Below, in pieces: positions 48,161 to 58,923 of a stretch of DNA of 64,000 bases. A program made the translations under genes and the position numbers. This stretch comes from Tigriopus japonicus (lineage: Eukaryota > Arthropoda > Copepoda > Harpacticoida > Harpacticidae). Below the pieces are notes generated by a model that worked only from the letters and a program-made list of their open reading frames with translations, was not told where the DNA came from and did not search any database. The DNA is taken from assembly GCA_010645155.1 (NCBI GenBank), contig CM021315.1, forward strand, positions 2,568,643-2,632,642, given 5' to 3'. Each line of letters starts with the position of its first letter. Positions within the stretch are counted from its first letter, which is position 1.

Positions 48161-49641
48161 GGTTAGTGGGCAAATGTTCAACCCCTACGCTAGAACTACT
48201 TGCCTAGGGCAAAATATGTTTTGTCTGTTGCAATATTTTTTGTCCTCGATTTTTAGATTTGAAAAAATCCGTCCTCGTACTTTCACCTCATCAAAAAAAA
48301 AAATTGTCTGAAAACGTGAAAAAAAGTGTTTTCCTCTTTAAATTTCTCTAAAGTGGAAAATTAAGTTCAAAATAAGTTGTAATACCCAACAAAGTTTTTT
48401 TGGGCCAAAACGACCAAAAAACATCTTTCTTTAGTTTAAACTTTTTAATCTGCGCTCTACTCATCAATTTCAAATTCGGTCTCCAGTCATTAGATCGCAA
48501 GAACACCCCTAACCTAAAGAAGCTCATGGGAAAGAAGCGAAAACTTGACCCAAGCGACAAGTGGCGTTAACGTGAAGCTTCAAAAAGCCCAACAAACCTA
48601 GAAGCTCGAGAGAAAAAAATGCAAGAAAAGGAGTCTTTCGATCCGAAAAATAATAACACAATAACTTGAGCACTGCTTATTATGCAATATGACAACTGAA
48701 TAGATCGGTATTGGCATGATTTACTTAAACTGATCCCAAAATCGAATTTCTTTGCAAATTTAAAATAGACTCCAATCTAGCACAATGAAATAAACTCAAA
48801 TCTAACACAAATCTCAAGTCTCATTCTAGCTTTGTTTGAGGAGTTAAACAAATATATTGCATTTCAGTCAAGTTACATTTCTACGTGCAGGCAACAAGGT
48901 ATTTGTGCGATCACCTTCCCTATCATTTCTTCCGCAATCACTTCTCATCTATTAGGTATTGTTTATTAAATAATAAAGTGTCCTTCTCACGGTACCAACC
49001 ACATGAATGATGCACATCTTACCTCTCTCACTTTAGCAAGGCAAGGGATGCTTAAATGTGGGCTCAGTTGTTCTGGGTAACAAAATCACTTTGGAGCCGT
49101 CTTTAGATTATTTGAAAAAGGGAGAAACAAGTTAGTAACACCTTGGTTTAGCCTCAAATGAACCCGTTTTGGACCAGGTTCTCCGTGTGAGAAATTTCTC
49201 TCTTGTTTGGCGCTTCCTTTTCTTTCGGAGAGAGTTCCGCTTTTCTCTCTCAGTTTAAACTCGTTCGCAAGTCCTAACAACGTCAAAACCCAAGGAGATT
49301 CTGCGAGACGGACGCAGGACAACCAGGTTTTTGTTGGTGGCGACGGAGCTAGGGAAGGTGTTATGTCCATAAATGAATACTTGAACACAATGCTCTCACA
49401 TTTGGGTAATATTACCAAATCGAGGTAATTTTAGACCCCTATTGGTATAAAAATTCGTCATTGGTTAATTACCAAAATACCAAAATTTAAGGTAATTTTG
49501 AAGTCCAAGCTCTTAGACAACTAAATTTTGTTCATACATGCTAAAATTTTGCGAAAAATCTGAAAAGTTCTAATGTGTTTCGAGTTTTTAGTGCAGCCAT
49601 TTTTGAGTCAGAGTTTTTGTCACATCCCTTGTAAAAGTATA
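48161..49641. other. Non-coding sequence, no supported gene
   Basis: AT-rich sequence. A stretch at 49190-49340 has higher GC and an open frame on each strand but no recognisable domain or splice structure. Words such as GGTAATTTT near 49425-49495 resemble the interior of the hAT-like MITE at 61488-62126. Confidence 0.35.
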
Positions 49642-50926
49642 CAGAGTGGGGCAGAAGTATCCGGACAAAACTTTGAACATAATTTACAGCATCAAGAGCT
49701 ATTTTTAGCCAATTGTGTATTTAACAAAAAAAGTTTGAACAACAATTAAGAACATTTTTATTCAATATGGTCACCGTTGGCCATAATGACGGCGTCCAAG
49801 CGGCCGACAAAGGCCGAGCAGGCTTTGGCGACCTCGGCCCTGGAGAAGGAGGCCATGTTCCGCTTCAATGACGACTTCAGAGACGCCAGGCTGTTGTGGG
49901 GCATCTTGTTGACCTTCCTCCTCAGCTAGGACCACAACTAGAAGTCGCATGGGTTGAGGTCAGGGCTGTTTGAAGGCCACTCGTCTTTCTTGACCACCAC
50001 GTCAAATTTGTTGTTCAAAAAGTTCATGGAAACATTGGACACATGACACAGAGCAGAGTCCTGGATCCACATGAATTTGGTTCCTGGTGGGTATGAGGTT
50101 GCCAGCCAGGGCATCACAACCTTCTTTAGAAGCTCCACGTACCCGGCGGCTTTGAGCCTGAATTTGGGAGGGAAGACATGGGCTGGCATCACCTTCCCGT
50201 CGCTGCTGATGAGGCCAAAGACCATAATCTTGGCAGGATTCTTTGTCTTCATGATGGGAGGCACAATGGTTCTGTTCTCGGCAAGCCATTGGTTGTTCTG
50301 GGGGTTGTACGCCCCATCCACCGTGAAGATTGACTCATCTGAGAATAGTCTGACCGTCCTTGGATTGACCTTGCAGATTCTGTGCAACTTCTTGCCCCTC
50401 TCAAGCCTGGTGGCCGTCATCTTCTCGGTAAGAAGGTGGCGTCTGCCTCTGATGTAGGAGGTCAAGTTCAGGTCCTCCTTGATGGCCCTGGCCACAGTCC
50501 TCTTGCTCACGGACCGTCTGGCTGTGTGGGCTGATATGGACACAGCTGGGTTGGCCTTTATGGACCTACTCAGGCCCGCCAAGAACCTGGGGGTCCGCTT
50601 TTTTGCCCTGTGTGGGCCGCAGGGGGCGTGGACTGTCCCCCGGCCAGACTGCAGTCTCTTCACGACCTTGTAGACGGTGGCCCTAGGGTACTTGGTTGAC
50701 TTGATGATGGCTCTGGCATCGTTGCCGGCCGAGAGCAATTCAGCAATCACTTTACGCCTTTGTTCCTGGGGCTTCATATTTCCGGATTCAAAAAAAAAAA
50801 AAAATTAACAAACATTCAAAACCGGTTTTTGGTCAAACCAGAAAAACGCGGGAAATAAAAATATTCCTCTTGCTTCAGGAGATATACGTCATCCAAGTTT
50901 TGTCTGGATACTTCTGCCCCTCCCCG
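49642..50926 (-). mobile_element. mariner-type DD37D transposon with premature stops
   Basis: The 1285-bp element has ends CAGAGTGGGGCAGAAGTATC / GATACTTCTGCCCCTCCCCG and flanking TA (49640-49641, 50927-50928). The minus-strand transposase starts at 50777 (MKPQEQRRKVIAELL, helix-turn-helix) and is open to 49938. Catalytic residues are present in FSDESIF, WIQDSALCH and NPCDF, and 37 residues lie between the second and third Asp, which gives the DD37D signature of the maT-like mariner group. Two TAG codons close together, at the 49938 end and about 12 nt beyond, interrupt a frame that otherwise continues to about 49765. The copy looks young but probably makes only a truncated protein. Confidence 0.92.
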
Positions 50927-51442
50927 TACGTTAGGTAGGCTTTCTGGCCCAGACACCTAAATAAAGACCGATGTTGCAACACTTTACCAAAAATCGAATC
51001 GAATCGAATTATGAAATCTAAACACATCATTAGAGTGCCTCCACATTGATGAGGGGAAAAGCGCCAATATTTTTCAAAAAACGCAATTTTCAAAATAAAG
51101 CGTCTAAATTTTGGCGCAAACTAGACCCCAAAAAGTGCAGGATTGGGGCAAAAATGCAAGCAAGATATGGAGACTCTGCATCCATGTGAGGATTGACTTT
51201 GCAATTTGTATTTGCTCACATCGAGGAGAAATACTGTACGAGAAGCTTGTAAACGTTGCGGCATATTGGCAAGCTTAATACACCTAACAAAATTTTGAAG
51301 GTGATCAGCTGTTAGGTGTGAACAGAATTTCTTGTTTTGATTTCAACAAGTTGACTACACAAAAGTGCATTCGAACTTGACCTTGTCTCAACCATAGTTA
51401 AGAAGAGCTTTATGAAACTAGTTTTTCTAAAGCTGAGAACCT
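50927..51442. other. Spacer between mariner and palindromic element
   Basis: AT-rich, with no gene or repeat recognised. Confidence 0.4.
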
Positions 51443-51542
51443 GAGGCTAGTTTTTTAAGCGCAAAGATTGATCTCAAGATCGAACTTACAGTACTAAAGT
51501 ACGATCTTAAGATCGATCTTTGCGTCTTAAAAAACTAGCCTC
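51443..51542 (-). mobile_element. 100-bp palindromic mini-element, copy 1
   Basis: The near-perfect palindrome begins GAGGCTAGTTTTTTAAG and ends CTTAAAAAACTAGCCTC, centred on AGTACT, with GATCGATCTT-type words in both arms. The same sequence in opposite orientation is inserted in the LINE at 60181-60282. It is too short to code. Confidence 0.85.
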
Positions 51543-52417
51543 TGAACCCTTAGCTTTTGCAAGCTGCATGTATAGTATTTCTCCTGGTTATGATACTGTT
51601 GCTCAATTAGCTGATGCAAAGTCAATCCACGCATAACTCGCTTCTGCTGGACTGCTCCCATTCACGAGTATGTGTTATATTTTACGGGAGGTGTTTTTGG
51701 TATTTTATAGAATTTGTATACCAATCTTCAGCTCAATCGAATGACGGAGGGAAAAGTTATGCATCTTTGAAATTCAATCAAGTATAGGCGGAAAATGAAC
51801 TCGTTCTACCTCCAGTAGCAAGATCTTGTCTGAAACTCTCATACGATAGGCTCTTTGCATTTGAAATACTTGTTTTAAGTGTTCAAGCAATGGCACCAAG
51901 TGAATAGCATGTTGTAAGAGGAACAATTCACAATTAGTTTGTTGGGATAATTACTGCAAGGGTTGTGTTGTCACCTGGCTTGATAATTATCATGCCTTTA
52001 AATATCAATAAACAAGTGTTGAAACCATACTTTTAACAATTTCAATTACAAGAAAAGAATTTACAATTGATTGAAAAGTATGTTATTTTGGGGGTAATGT
52101 TTTGTAAAAAGACAAAGTTTGGGTAAATTTCTGGATTTTTGATGATTTTTTAGGTAATTTTGACGAAAAAAATCTGAGAGCACAGCTTGAACACACATCT
52201 GAACATCTCACTGGATTTGGACGCAAAAAAATTCTCTCCTGAATTAATTCATTTTAAAATTATATCACATCATAAGTGCACCTTTCAAGTGACAGTGGAC
52301 ATGATGAAAAGTCCACCGAAGGACCAAGGTGGTGGCCAAAGAATTACAAAGTTTTTCCCAAAGTCCGTCACCCATTCCCTACCTGAAGTAATTGATCAAG
52401 GTACAAGCTCTCGCCCA
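51543..52417. other. Spacer up to LINE fragment
   Basis: No gene was recognised. The stretch 52080-52180 has GGTAA-rich, T-rich words resembling the MITE at 61488-62126. Confidence 0.35.
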
Positions 52418-53550
52418 CGTAAAACCTCTACGATTGCTACAACTGATCTCAAATCCTGGGTTAGGACAGAGCCCATGAATGCTCTTGAAAACATACAGTA
52501 TCAGATACCTTTCATACCTTCTCTGAGTACTGTACAGCCCTAACTTCTTGAGCCTCTCCCAATACGAGAGCTCTCTCATTCCTGTGATGTTCCTAGTAAA
52601 ACATCTTTGGACCTGCTCGACCTTTTGCAAACCTGCTGAACTCATTGGAGCCCAAATGGGTGAGGCATATTCAAGATGCAGCTGAACAATCGACTTGTAC
52701 AGAGTTAGCATCGTAATACTATCTCTGGACTTGAAAGTGCGATAGATCCAGCCACATGTTTGAAATGCCTTCCCCACTTTCAACTGGATGTGCTCATCAA
52801 ACTTTCCATCATCTTGGACGACAGCTCCCAAATCCCTCATGGACGATACTTGCTCAATATCACAACCTCCATTGTCTTTGAGCGGAACATTAAATTTTGT
52901 TTGACGCCCCATACGTCATTGTGCGGAATTTCATCCCGTTCAATGCCATATTACTCTTGCCAACCCAAAAGTAGATTTTCTCCAAGTCCTCAACTAAACA
53001 TTTTGAGTCCTGACCGTTCCTTCCACAAACTAATTTTGTGTCATCAGCATATGAAGAAATACTGGCTTTTGTTCTAAACTTCTGGAGAGGAGCAATAAAG
53101 AGAATAAACAAGAGGGGACCTAAATTGAACCTTGCGGAACACCTGACTTGACAAACATGCCGCTAAAAGACCCTTCAACTTTAACTATCTGCTTCCTTTC
53201 GCTTATAAAACTATCAATCCAAGTCAGGACCTTACCCTGGACCCCAAATTCTTTGAGTTGATCAAGCAAAAGACCATGATCTGCCTTATCAAAGGCCTTG
53301 GCAAAGTCAAGATAGGCTACATCAACTGACTCGTGACTTTCGAGCCCTTCAATGACATCACAATGACAATGACAATATGGTCAACCAGTTGGGTGATGGT
53401 ACTAAAAAGGGCTCAAAACCCATGCTGCCCTGAGGGAATGATATCATGGGCTTCCAAATAGTCAACAAGTTTGGACTTCATGATCTTCTCAAAGACCTTT
53501 GCAATACTGGAAGTCAGATAAATGGGCCTATAAATACTAGGGAGCAACGG
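52418..53550 (-). mobile_element. 5'-truncated LINE fragment with RT domain
   Basis: The minus strand encodes the reverse transcriptase C-terminal half of the same LINE family as 57.7-62.9 kb. The YADDTKL active-site box lies near 53045, with frameshifts and stops before it. A clean frame follows at 52912-52418 (FKSRDSITM, LEYASPIWAPMS, RRYERYLILYVFKS). It begins near 53550 in RT block YRPI and ends abruptly near 52418 before the usual 3' end. Between codons for N-M-A and L-N-G (about 52950) it keeps the uninterrupted site at which the other copy carries a 639-bp insertion. Confidence 0.88.
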
Positions 53551-54205
53551 CTTGTAGTTGACTTTAAGTGTTCACTTTTTAATGAGTTTTTCGTAAATCA
53601 TCTTTGATGAAGTAGAATTACATAAATTTAAAAGTTATTGATAATCTGCGCATTTTTGAAAAATAAAGTTTTAGTACAACGTAAATTTTTGGTTCAAAAA
53701 GTGCAATATTTGCAGCAAACAGTTTGCATTGGAATTTTGCGAAAATTTGATCTTACGTCTAACTATGTTTGATAAAAGTACCAAAGAAAAAATAATCCAA
53801 AAATTTACCTTATTAGTTAGTTTTAAGTTATATTATATATCAATCTTACAAACAAGACAGAATCATAGAGAAACAAAAAATTATCATTAATTTTTGCGAC
53901 ATCGATAATGTAAATTATATTTCTTGGCAATTGCTGGAACATACAGCCGGAGCATTTCATGGCATAATTCGATGCATTTTATAGTCTTCAAGTAATGATA
54001 GTTATTAATCTGCCCAATAGATATTGATCAAATTTTGTATCAATTCATAACTAAGGATCCTCTCAATATCTATTAACATGCTTTGGGGAAATATATTGGT
54101 TTTCATGGTTTTAAGTGAATTAATATAGTTATTTGAGCTACTTTTAATATATTTGTATTCACAAGATATCTTCATTATGACACTGTAACATCAAAAATCG
54201 TATTA
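53551..54205. other. Very AT-rich spacer
   Basis: No gene or repeat was recognised between the LINE fragment and the next transposon cluster. Confidence 0.4.
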
Positions 54206-54260
54206 GAAGTCTTAGCATTTGATCAAACACTTTCATAGAGCACAGCTAACCACCGTGGAG

Positions 54261-55417
54261 CAGGGTGGGCATTTGATTTTTGGACATTTTGTCCACCCCT
54301 GTCCAAAAGGTGTCCAAAAGTGTCCAAAAATAAGGCTGTCCAAAAATAGGAGTGTCCAAAAGTGTCCAAAAATAGTAATCCGAAAAATAATGGTTAAAAA
54401 CATTTTTAGAATAACATTCTAGAAACTTTCTCTCCAAAATAAACGTCACTTGACGAAATCTAAGCAAGAATAAGTCAATTCAGCATAAGAAACTTACACT
54501 TAATACATTAAATGAGCCAATACCTTGAAGGCCAAACTGGACATTTGAACTTTCCACTCTTTTCATTTGACCACCGAGCATCGTCCAAAATGTGGGAAAG
54601 AATGATTGACTGAAGGAATGAACGAACAAACGAATGTGAGACGGGGACTACTAATAACACGCTCACACCACACTTCATGTTAAACATAGTATGCGAGTAC
54701 ATTTTAAAGCTAATTGTGTCTTGATATGTGACAAGAGAAGGTTACTTAGTATTTTGATTTATATTCCAAAGTTTATCATTGTTGCAAGTGTTTCCCATCC
54801 AAGAGGCAAGAAGTCTTTTGACCTGACTGTCCAAAAAATGTTAACTATAATAAAGCACACTCAAACTGATATCAGATTGCAATGTGGGTATTATGATGCT
54901 TTTGCCAAAGAATTAAAGCAATGTTGTTTTACTATTAAAAAAGACAAGACTCTTGTTTACAGATGAGGAAATAAAATGTAAATCTTGAAACATTTTGAAC
55001 AGTTACACACATTTTACCATATTGTATAAACAAAACATTTATTTTTTTAACAATTTATTAACAAGTTATCATGGCAAAGTTCATTTCTCCAAGTAATGTT
55101 CCCATTAATAGAACTATTTTTGTTTAAGTACACAACCATGCATTCTTTAGAATTCAATTACTTGTGTAGTGTACCTGGTTTTTCGTCTGATTTGTACAAC
55201 TTTCTTTTACGTTTGTTGGACTTTTGGACACTTATGGACATCTTTTGGACACTTTTGGACACTTTTGGACACCTTCTGGGTATTTTTGGACACTTTTGGA
55301 CACTTTTGGACACTTTTGGACACTTTTGGACACTTTTGGACACTTTTGGACACTTTTGGACACTTTTGGACACTATGGTGTCCAAAATGCTCTCGATGTC
55401 GAAAAATGCCCACCCTG
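54261..55417. mobile_element. hAT-like non-autonomous transposon with 10-bp subterminal array
   Basis: The ends CAGGGTGGGCATTT and AAATGCCCACCCTG are inverted repeats, flanked by the 8-mer CCGTGGAG on both sides (54253-54260 and 55418-55425). An 8-bp duplication with CAGGG ends fits hAT. Just inside each end, in inverted orientation, lie clusters of GTCCAAAA words: about eight at 54279-54375 and an almost perfect 10-bp array (TTTTGGACAC) at about 55218-55375. hAT transposases are known to bind short subterminal repeats, so these may be binding arrays (inference). No transposase frame is present. Confidence 0.85.
55218..55375 (+). repeat. 10-bp tandem array TTTTGGACAC
   Basis: About fifteen units occur, perfect over roughly 90 bp (55288-55373), within the right end of a hAT-like element. 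Because 10 is not a multiple of 3, all frames stay open and give artificial repeat proteins (FGHFWTLLDT on the plus strand, KCPKVSKSVQ on the minus strand). These are not genes. Confidence 0.9.
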
Positions 55418-55554
55418 CCGTGGAGTGTAAGTGCTTCCCCAGATGGCGTAGGTTCGAATCCTGTTGGGGGTCGGATTGAAGCTGTCGGGAGAAATCCTTA
55501 TCAGTCTCTTCTAGTCTGTCGTCGTGAGCACACGTCTTTTGCATTGCTCATGAA

Positions 55555-56543
55555 TAGGGCTGAATATTTTAGGTTAACTTTTTGGGCAAATTATGACATA
55601 ATTAGGTTGCCCAAAACTACGTTTTAGGTTTTTTTTAGGTTGAATAGATTACACATTTTACAGTGGCTTTTCAGACCAAATTTTGCCTTTTATCTATTGT
55701 TTTTCAGCACTTTACTCTTGGCAAGAGTAAAAGTAGTTGAGCAGAGACAAAGGCAATGAAAATTTTATTTGGCAGTGGGGGAAAATGCCAATATAGAAAA
55801 GTTTGTGCCAGTGAAATTTGTTAAGCGGTAGATTATGGCAGAAAGTGGCAAAAATGCGACCAAAAAACCCAGATCAAAAATTGTCGACCCAAAAAAGGAG
55901 ATCGGCAATTTTTGACCTAAAATGAGACCGAAAATTGTCGACCTAAACACGGAGATCGGAAATTTTTGACCTTAAAACGAGTTCAGAAATTTTTGACCTT
56001 AAAACGAGTTCAGAAACATTTTACCTTAAAACGAGTTCAGAAAATTTTGACCTTAAAACGAGTTCAGAAATTTTTGACCTAAAAACGAGTTTAAAAAATT
56101 TTCGACTTAAAAAAAGAAATTGAAAATTTGCGCCCTAAAAACGAGTGAAATGACTGAAAACGAGACGAGAGAAAAATATGACTTCAAAAAATGACAGTGA
56201 GCGCCCTTTATTGGCAGTATGTCGGCCTGAAACCACCTGATAAAGCTAATTCGGTATGTTGTTGAGATGAAAAACATTGTGGCTCCCACTCTTCTACTTT
56301 CTTCCTTTTTTTTTGTTTTAAAGACACTGGGGTAATTTTTAAGTGGGCGTAGTCAAATGACTTTAGGGTGAGAAAAAAGTTAATTTTAGGTTGAAAACTT
56401 AGTTTTAGGTAAAAATTTCCTGAAAAATGCGAGAAAAAAGTTAATTTTAGGTTGGAAACTTATATTTAGGTAAAAATTGCCCAAAAAAGGCGTTTTAGGT
56501 TAAAACCTAGGTTTTTATGTAAAACCTAAAATATTCAGCCCTA
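55555..56543. mobile_element. Second hAT-like element with 8-bp target duplication
   Basis: The ends TAGGGCTGAATATTTTAGGT and its reverse complement at 56524-56543 are flanked by CTCATGAA (55547-55554 and 56544-56551). The interior has GTTTTAGGTT-type words near both ends and a 27-bp tandem array at 55850-56130. No transposase is present. The 8-bp duplication points to hAT. Confidence 0.85.
55850..56130 (+). repeat. 27-bp tandem array inside the hAT-like element
   Basis: Units of the form GACCTTAAAACGAGTTCAGA plus AATTTTT repeat about ten times, grading on the left into an older variant (GACC..AAAATTGTC). The best units lie at 55970-56100. Confidence 0.85.
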
Positions 56544-56610
56544 CTCATGAATTACGGGCCGGTTTAGACTAAGTACTGTGTTGTGTTGTGTCGTGGTCGT
56601 TTGGATCGAA

Positions 56611-56900
56611 GGTAAGCCATTTTTGCATATTTATTTGCCTTTCTCTTACTACTTTATTTCTATCTTTAACATTTTTTGTTGTACTCTTTTCGTATTCTCC
56701 TCTATTTTCAGTTTATTTTTATTTTTCTTAATATCTTTCTTTGTGTGTCTTTTTTCAGGTTTCCTTTAGTTCCTAAGTTCTATATTGTCGTTTTTAATGT
56801 CCTTTTCTTCCTTACATTTTTAGTTATAATGGCAAATTAATTTGTCTTGATTATCGATCTAAATCATTCTTTTATCGTTATTATCCAATATGTTTCTTCC
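56611..56900. other. T-rich spacer
   Basis: Polypyrimidine-rich sequence. No gene was recognised. Confidence 0.4.
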
Positions 56901-57697
56901 GGGATCCTATGAAATTAGAGCAGATCAAAAGAGAGTGTGTACAAAATAGAGCGAATCAAAATAGTGCCGGTTCAAAATAGAGCCGCTTCATAAGAGAGTG
57001 AATCAAATTAGAGCCAGGTGAAAAGAGAGCGTATTGAATTAGATCAAAAATAGGGTTCGTTCAATTCCTCAATTTTAACTTGAGGAGAAATTTGTAAATG
57101 ACAAATCAAATAAATTAGCTAACAATGTTGAAGGAGTTCAAAAAGATCCAAAAGGACAAGGAAAAGCTTTTTTTACCAAGGCTTCTTTTTATGATAGAAA
57201 ATCCCAACAAACAGAGTCGGCAGCCATAGTGTAGACGCTGTAAGACTTTCAGAAATAGTACAATTTTTGAAAGTTTTTCAATTTCCAGTTTCAAAATCCC
57301 AAGGTGTTAATGAACAGGAGTTGATTTTTTCACATTTTCTTTTTGAAGCCTTTGGGCATGATGGGGCTATTGGCATTGATGAGATAATTGAGACAGTTGG
57401 CACTAATCTTTTTATGGAAAATGACCTTCATGAAAAAATTTTTCTAGACTTATGGAACAATTTTCCCCAAAAGACCCTTTCAAATACTTAAAAAGCTACA
57501 TTGTTCACTCTAACCTCAGGAAATACATAGTAGAAAGAAATGTTATAGATTCACTCTAATATGATTGGCTCTAAAATGTCACGCTCTCTTATGATTTGGC
57601 TCTATTTTGATTTGGCTCTATTTTGAAGTGGCACTATTTTGATTGGCTCTATTTTGTACCCACTCTCTATTGATCCGCGCTATTATCATATAGTCCC
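56901..57697. mobile_element. Mutator-like MITE with 9-bp target duplication
   Basis: Long inverted ends of at least 110 bp (GGGATCCTATGAAATTAGAG against GGGACTATATGATAATAGCG) are flanked by GTTTCTTCC (56892-56900 and 57698-57706). Both arms carry a run of AAAATAGAGC-like words separated by about 8-10 bp. A 9-bp duplication with long inverted repeats suggests a Mutator-like element; the superfamily is inferred. A 74-codon frame at 57267-57491 has no recognisable domain. Confidence 0.8.
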
Positions 57698-57709
57698 GTT
57701 TCTTCCATA

Positions 57710-58014
57710 TTGGAGGATTTGTTCTTCATTGTATGTTATCCTTTGTCTTATCTCTTATCAGTTAGGTGTGAGATTGGTTGTCTGACTCTCTCTTGAGCTA
57801 GGTTAGTTGAAACTCTTGTTTTTTCTTCTTTCCTGTTGGCCAGAAAGGGTACTATTCCATTAGGTGACTGTCTTCTCACATTTAGGTGTGAAATTGTTTG
57901 GTTGGCTCCCTCTCTTGGGCTAGGTCAGTCTGGTCAGCTTCTTCACCTAGTTGTTGTTTCCTGTTAATCTTTCTTCACACCCCCTTCTTCTCTCATTACT
58001 TTTGTTAGAGTTGG
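57710..58014 (+). other. Probable 5' UTR of the LINE with internal repeat
   Basis: Two related segments, at about 57762-57810 and 57882-57930, share TTAGGTGTGA(G/A)ATTG and CTCTCTTG(A/G)GCTAGGT at a spacing of about 120 bp. They lie just before the first LINE frame. Repeats of this kind can be promoter monomers of LINEs, but this is inference. Confidence 0.5.
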
Positions 58015-58029
58015 TTGTTAGTTTTTCCT

Positions 58030-58923
58030 TCCATTTGCATGATGGAGGCTATCTTGAGTCAGGTTAGCGATGAGGCTAAGAAATGTCTGCATTTAGCCAT
58101 AGAAGGAAAGGACCCCTCTGCTGTAAAGAAGGCTTTCATTGTTGAGGCTCCGGTTGCTTGGGATTGTCAGACCAGAAAGCTCGATGATTCAAAGGTGGAC
58201 TCAACTGTAGACAACTCCACTGAAACAGGCAACTGAGGTCGAGTTGGTTGAAGTAGCTCAACCAAAAATTGTCCAGAAAGCTCTAGCTTGTAAGGAAGTC
58301 TGTCCTGACCACAAAAGGCAGTCTTGTAGCCCGGATAGAAAAGGTTGTAGCTCTTTTGAACAACCGCAGTGGTGTCAAAAATTGTTGCAGTTAGGGCTCT
58401 TGAAATACAACAAGAAAGGGTGCTCAAAGGTCAAGTGCCCCTTTTTAATCCATATATGTGTCGTAGATCAATGAGTAGTGGGACATGTTTCAATGTGGAG
58501 TGTAGACAGGTTCATGTACGAGGTACTCAGAGGAAACCGAGACCAGCAAAATCTGGGTCTCCTAGATATGGTTATAGGTTAGCATCCAATCCCCAACCAA
58601 TCCCCCAAACATTTTATCCTTTTAGCATCCCCCCTCCCCGTTCTCGTCCTCCTCCTCCTCCCAACTCCTTGTCCCATTTCCCTTCCCTTACCTCAAAACC
58701 TATTCCTATTTCTACCCTTCTCCCCAACATCCATAACCCGGTTCCTCCTTCCACTTTTTCCTATGGGCAACCTAGGTCCTACTCCAATGTAGTCACCCCT
58801 CCCCCTCCCCAACAATCCCTTCCTGCAGAGCAAAATTTTGTTAGTAAGCAGGATTTTTTAAGGTTAAACAGGAAGGTCCAAGAACTGATAGACTTGGTCC
58901 ATCGGAAGACCTTAAGCCCATAA
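58030..58923 (+). pseudogene. LINE ORF1, zinc-finger type, frameshifted
   Basis: The frame starts near 58039 (MMEAILSQVSDEAKKCL). It is broken at about 58230-58250 and again near 58380-58400. The middle part is Cys-rich (CPDHKRQSC, KGCS, then YMCRRSMSSGTCFNVECRQV and VH), which suggests CCCH-like fingers, and the end is Pro-rich. ORF1 proteins of LINEs bind the element RNA. Its stop (58921-58923) overlaps the start region of the endonuclease frame, which lies in another frame. Confidence 0.7.

Larger units (their letters stand above)
54225..56610 (+). mobile_element. Possible tRNA-derived SINE split by two hAT-like insertions
   Basis: When the two insertions (54261-55417 and 55555-56543, each with one duplicated 8-mer) are set aside, the flanks form one unit: GAGCACAGCTAACC, then CCGTGGAGTGTAAGTGC, then box-B-like GGTTCGAATCC at 55451-55461, a body of about 100 bp, and a TGTGTTGTGTTGTG tail near 56577. 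This would be a tRNA-like head followed by a simple-repeat tail. Box A is not clear and no second copy is present here. Confidence 0.4.

Noticed and set aside
49086..49428. Open frames on both strands in a GC-richer island
   Set aside because: No domain, no splice structure and no repeat support.
55158..55627. Open frames encoding FGHFWTLLDT or KCPKVSKSVQ repeats
   Set aside because: They result from the 10-bp tandem array, which keeps all frames open. No start context, splice sites or family.
57267..57491. 74-codon frame as a transposase remnant within the MITE
   Set aside because: Residues look protein-like but match no transposase motif that I can name; left as unknown interior.
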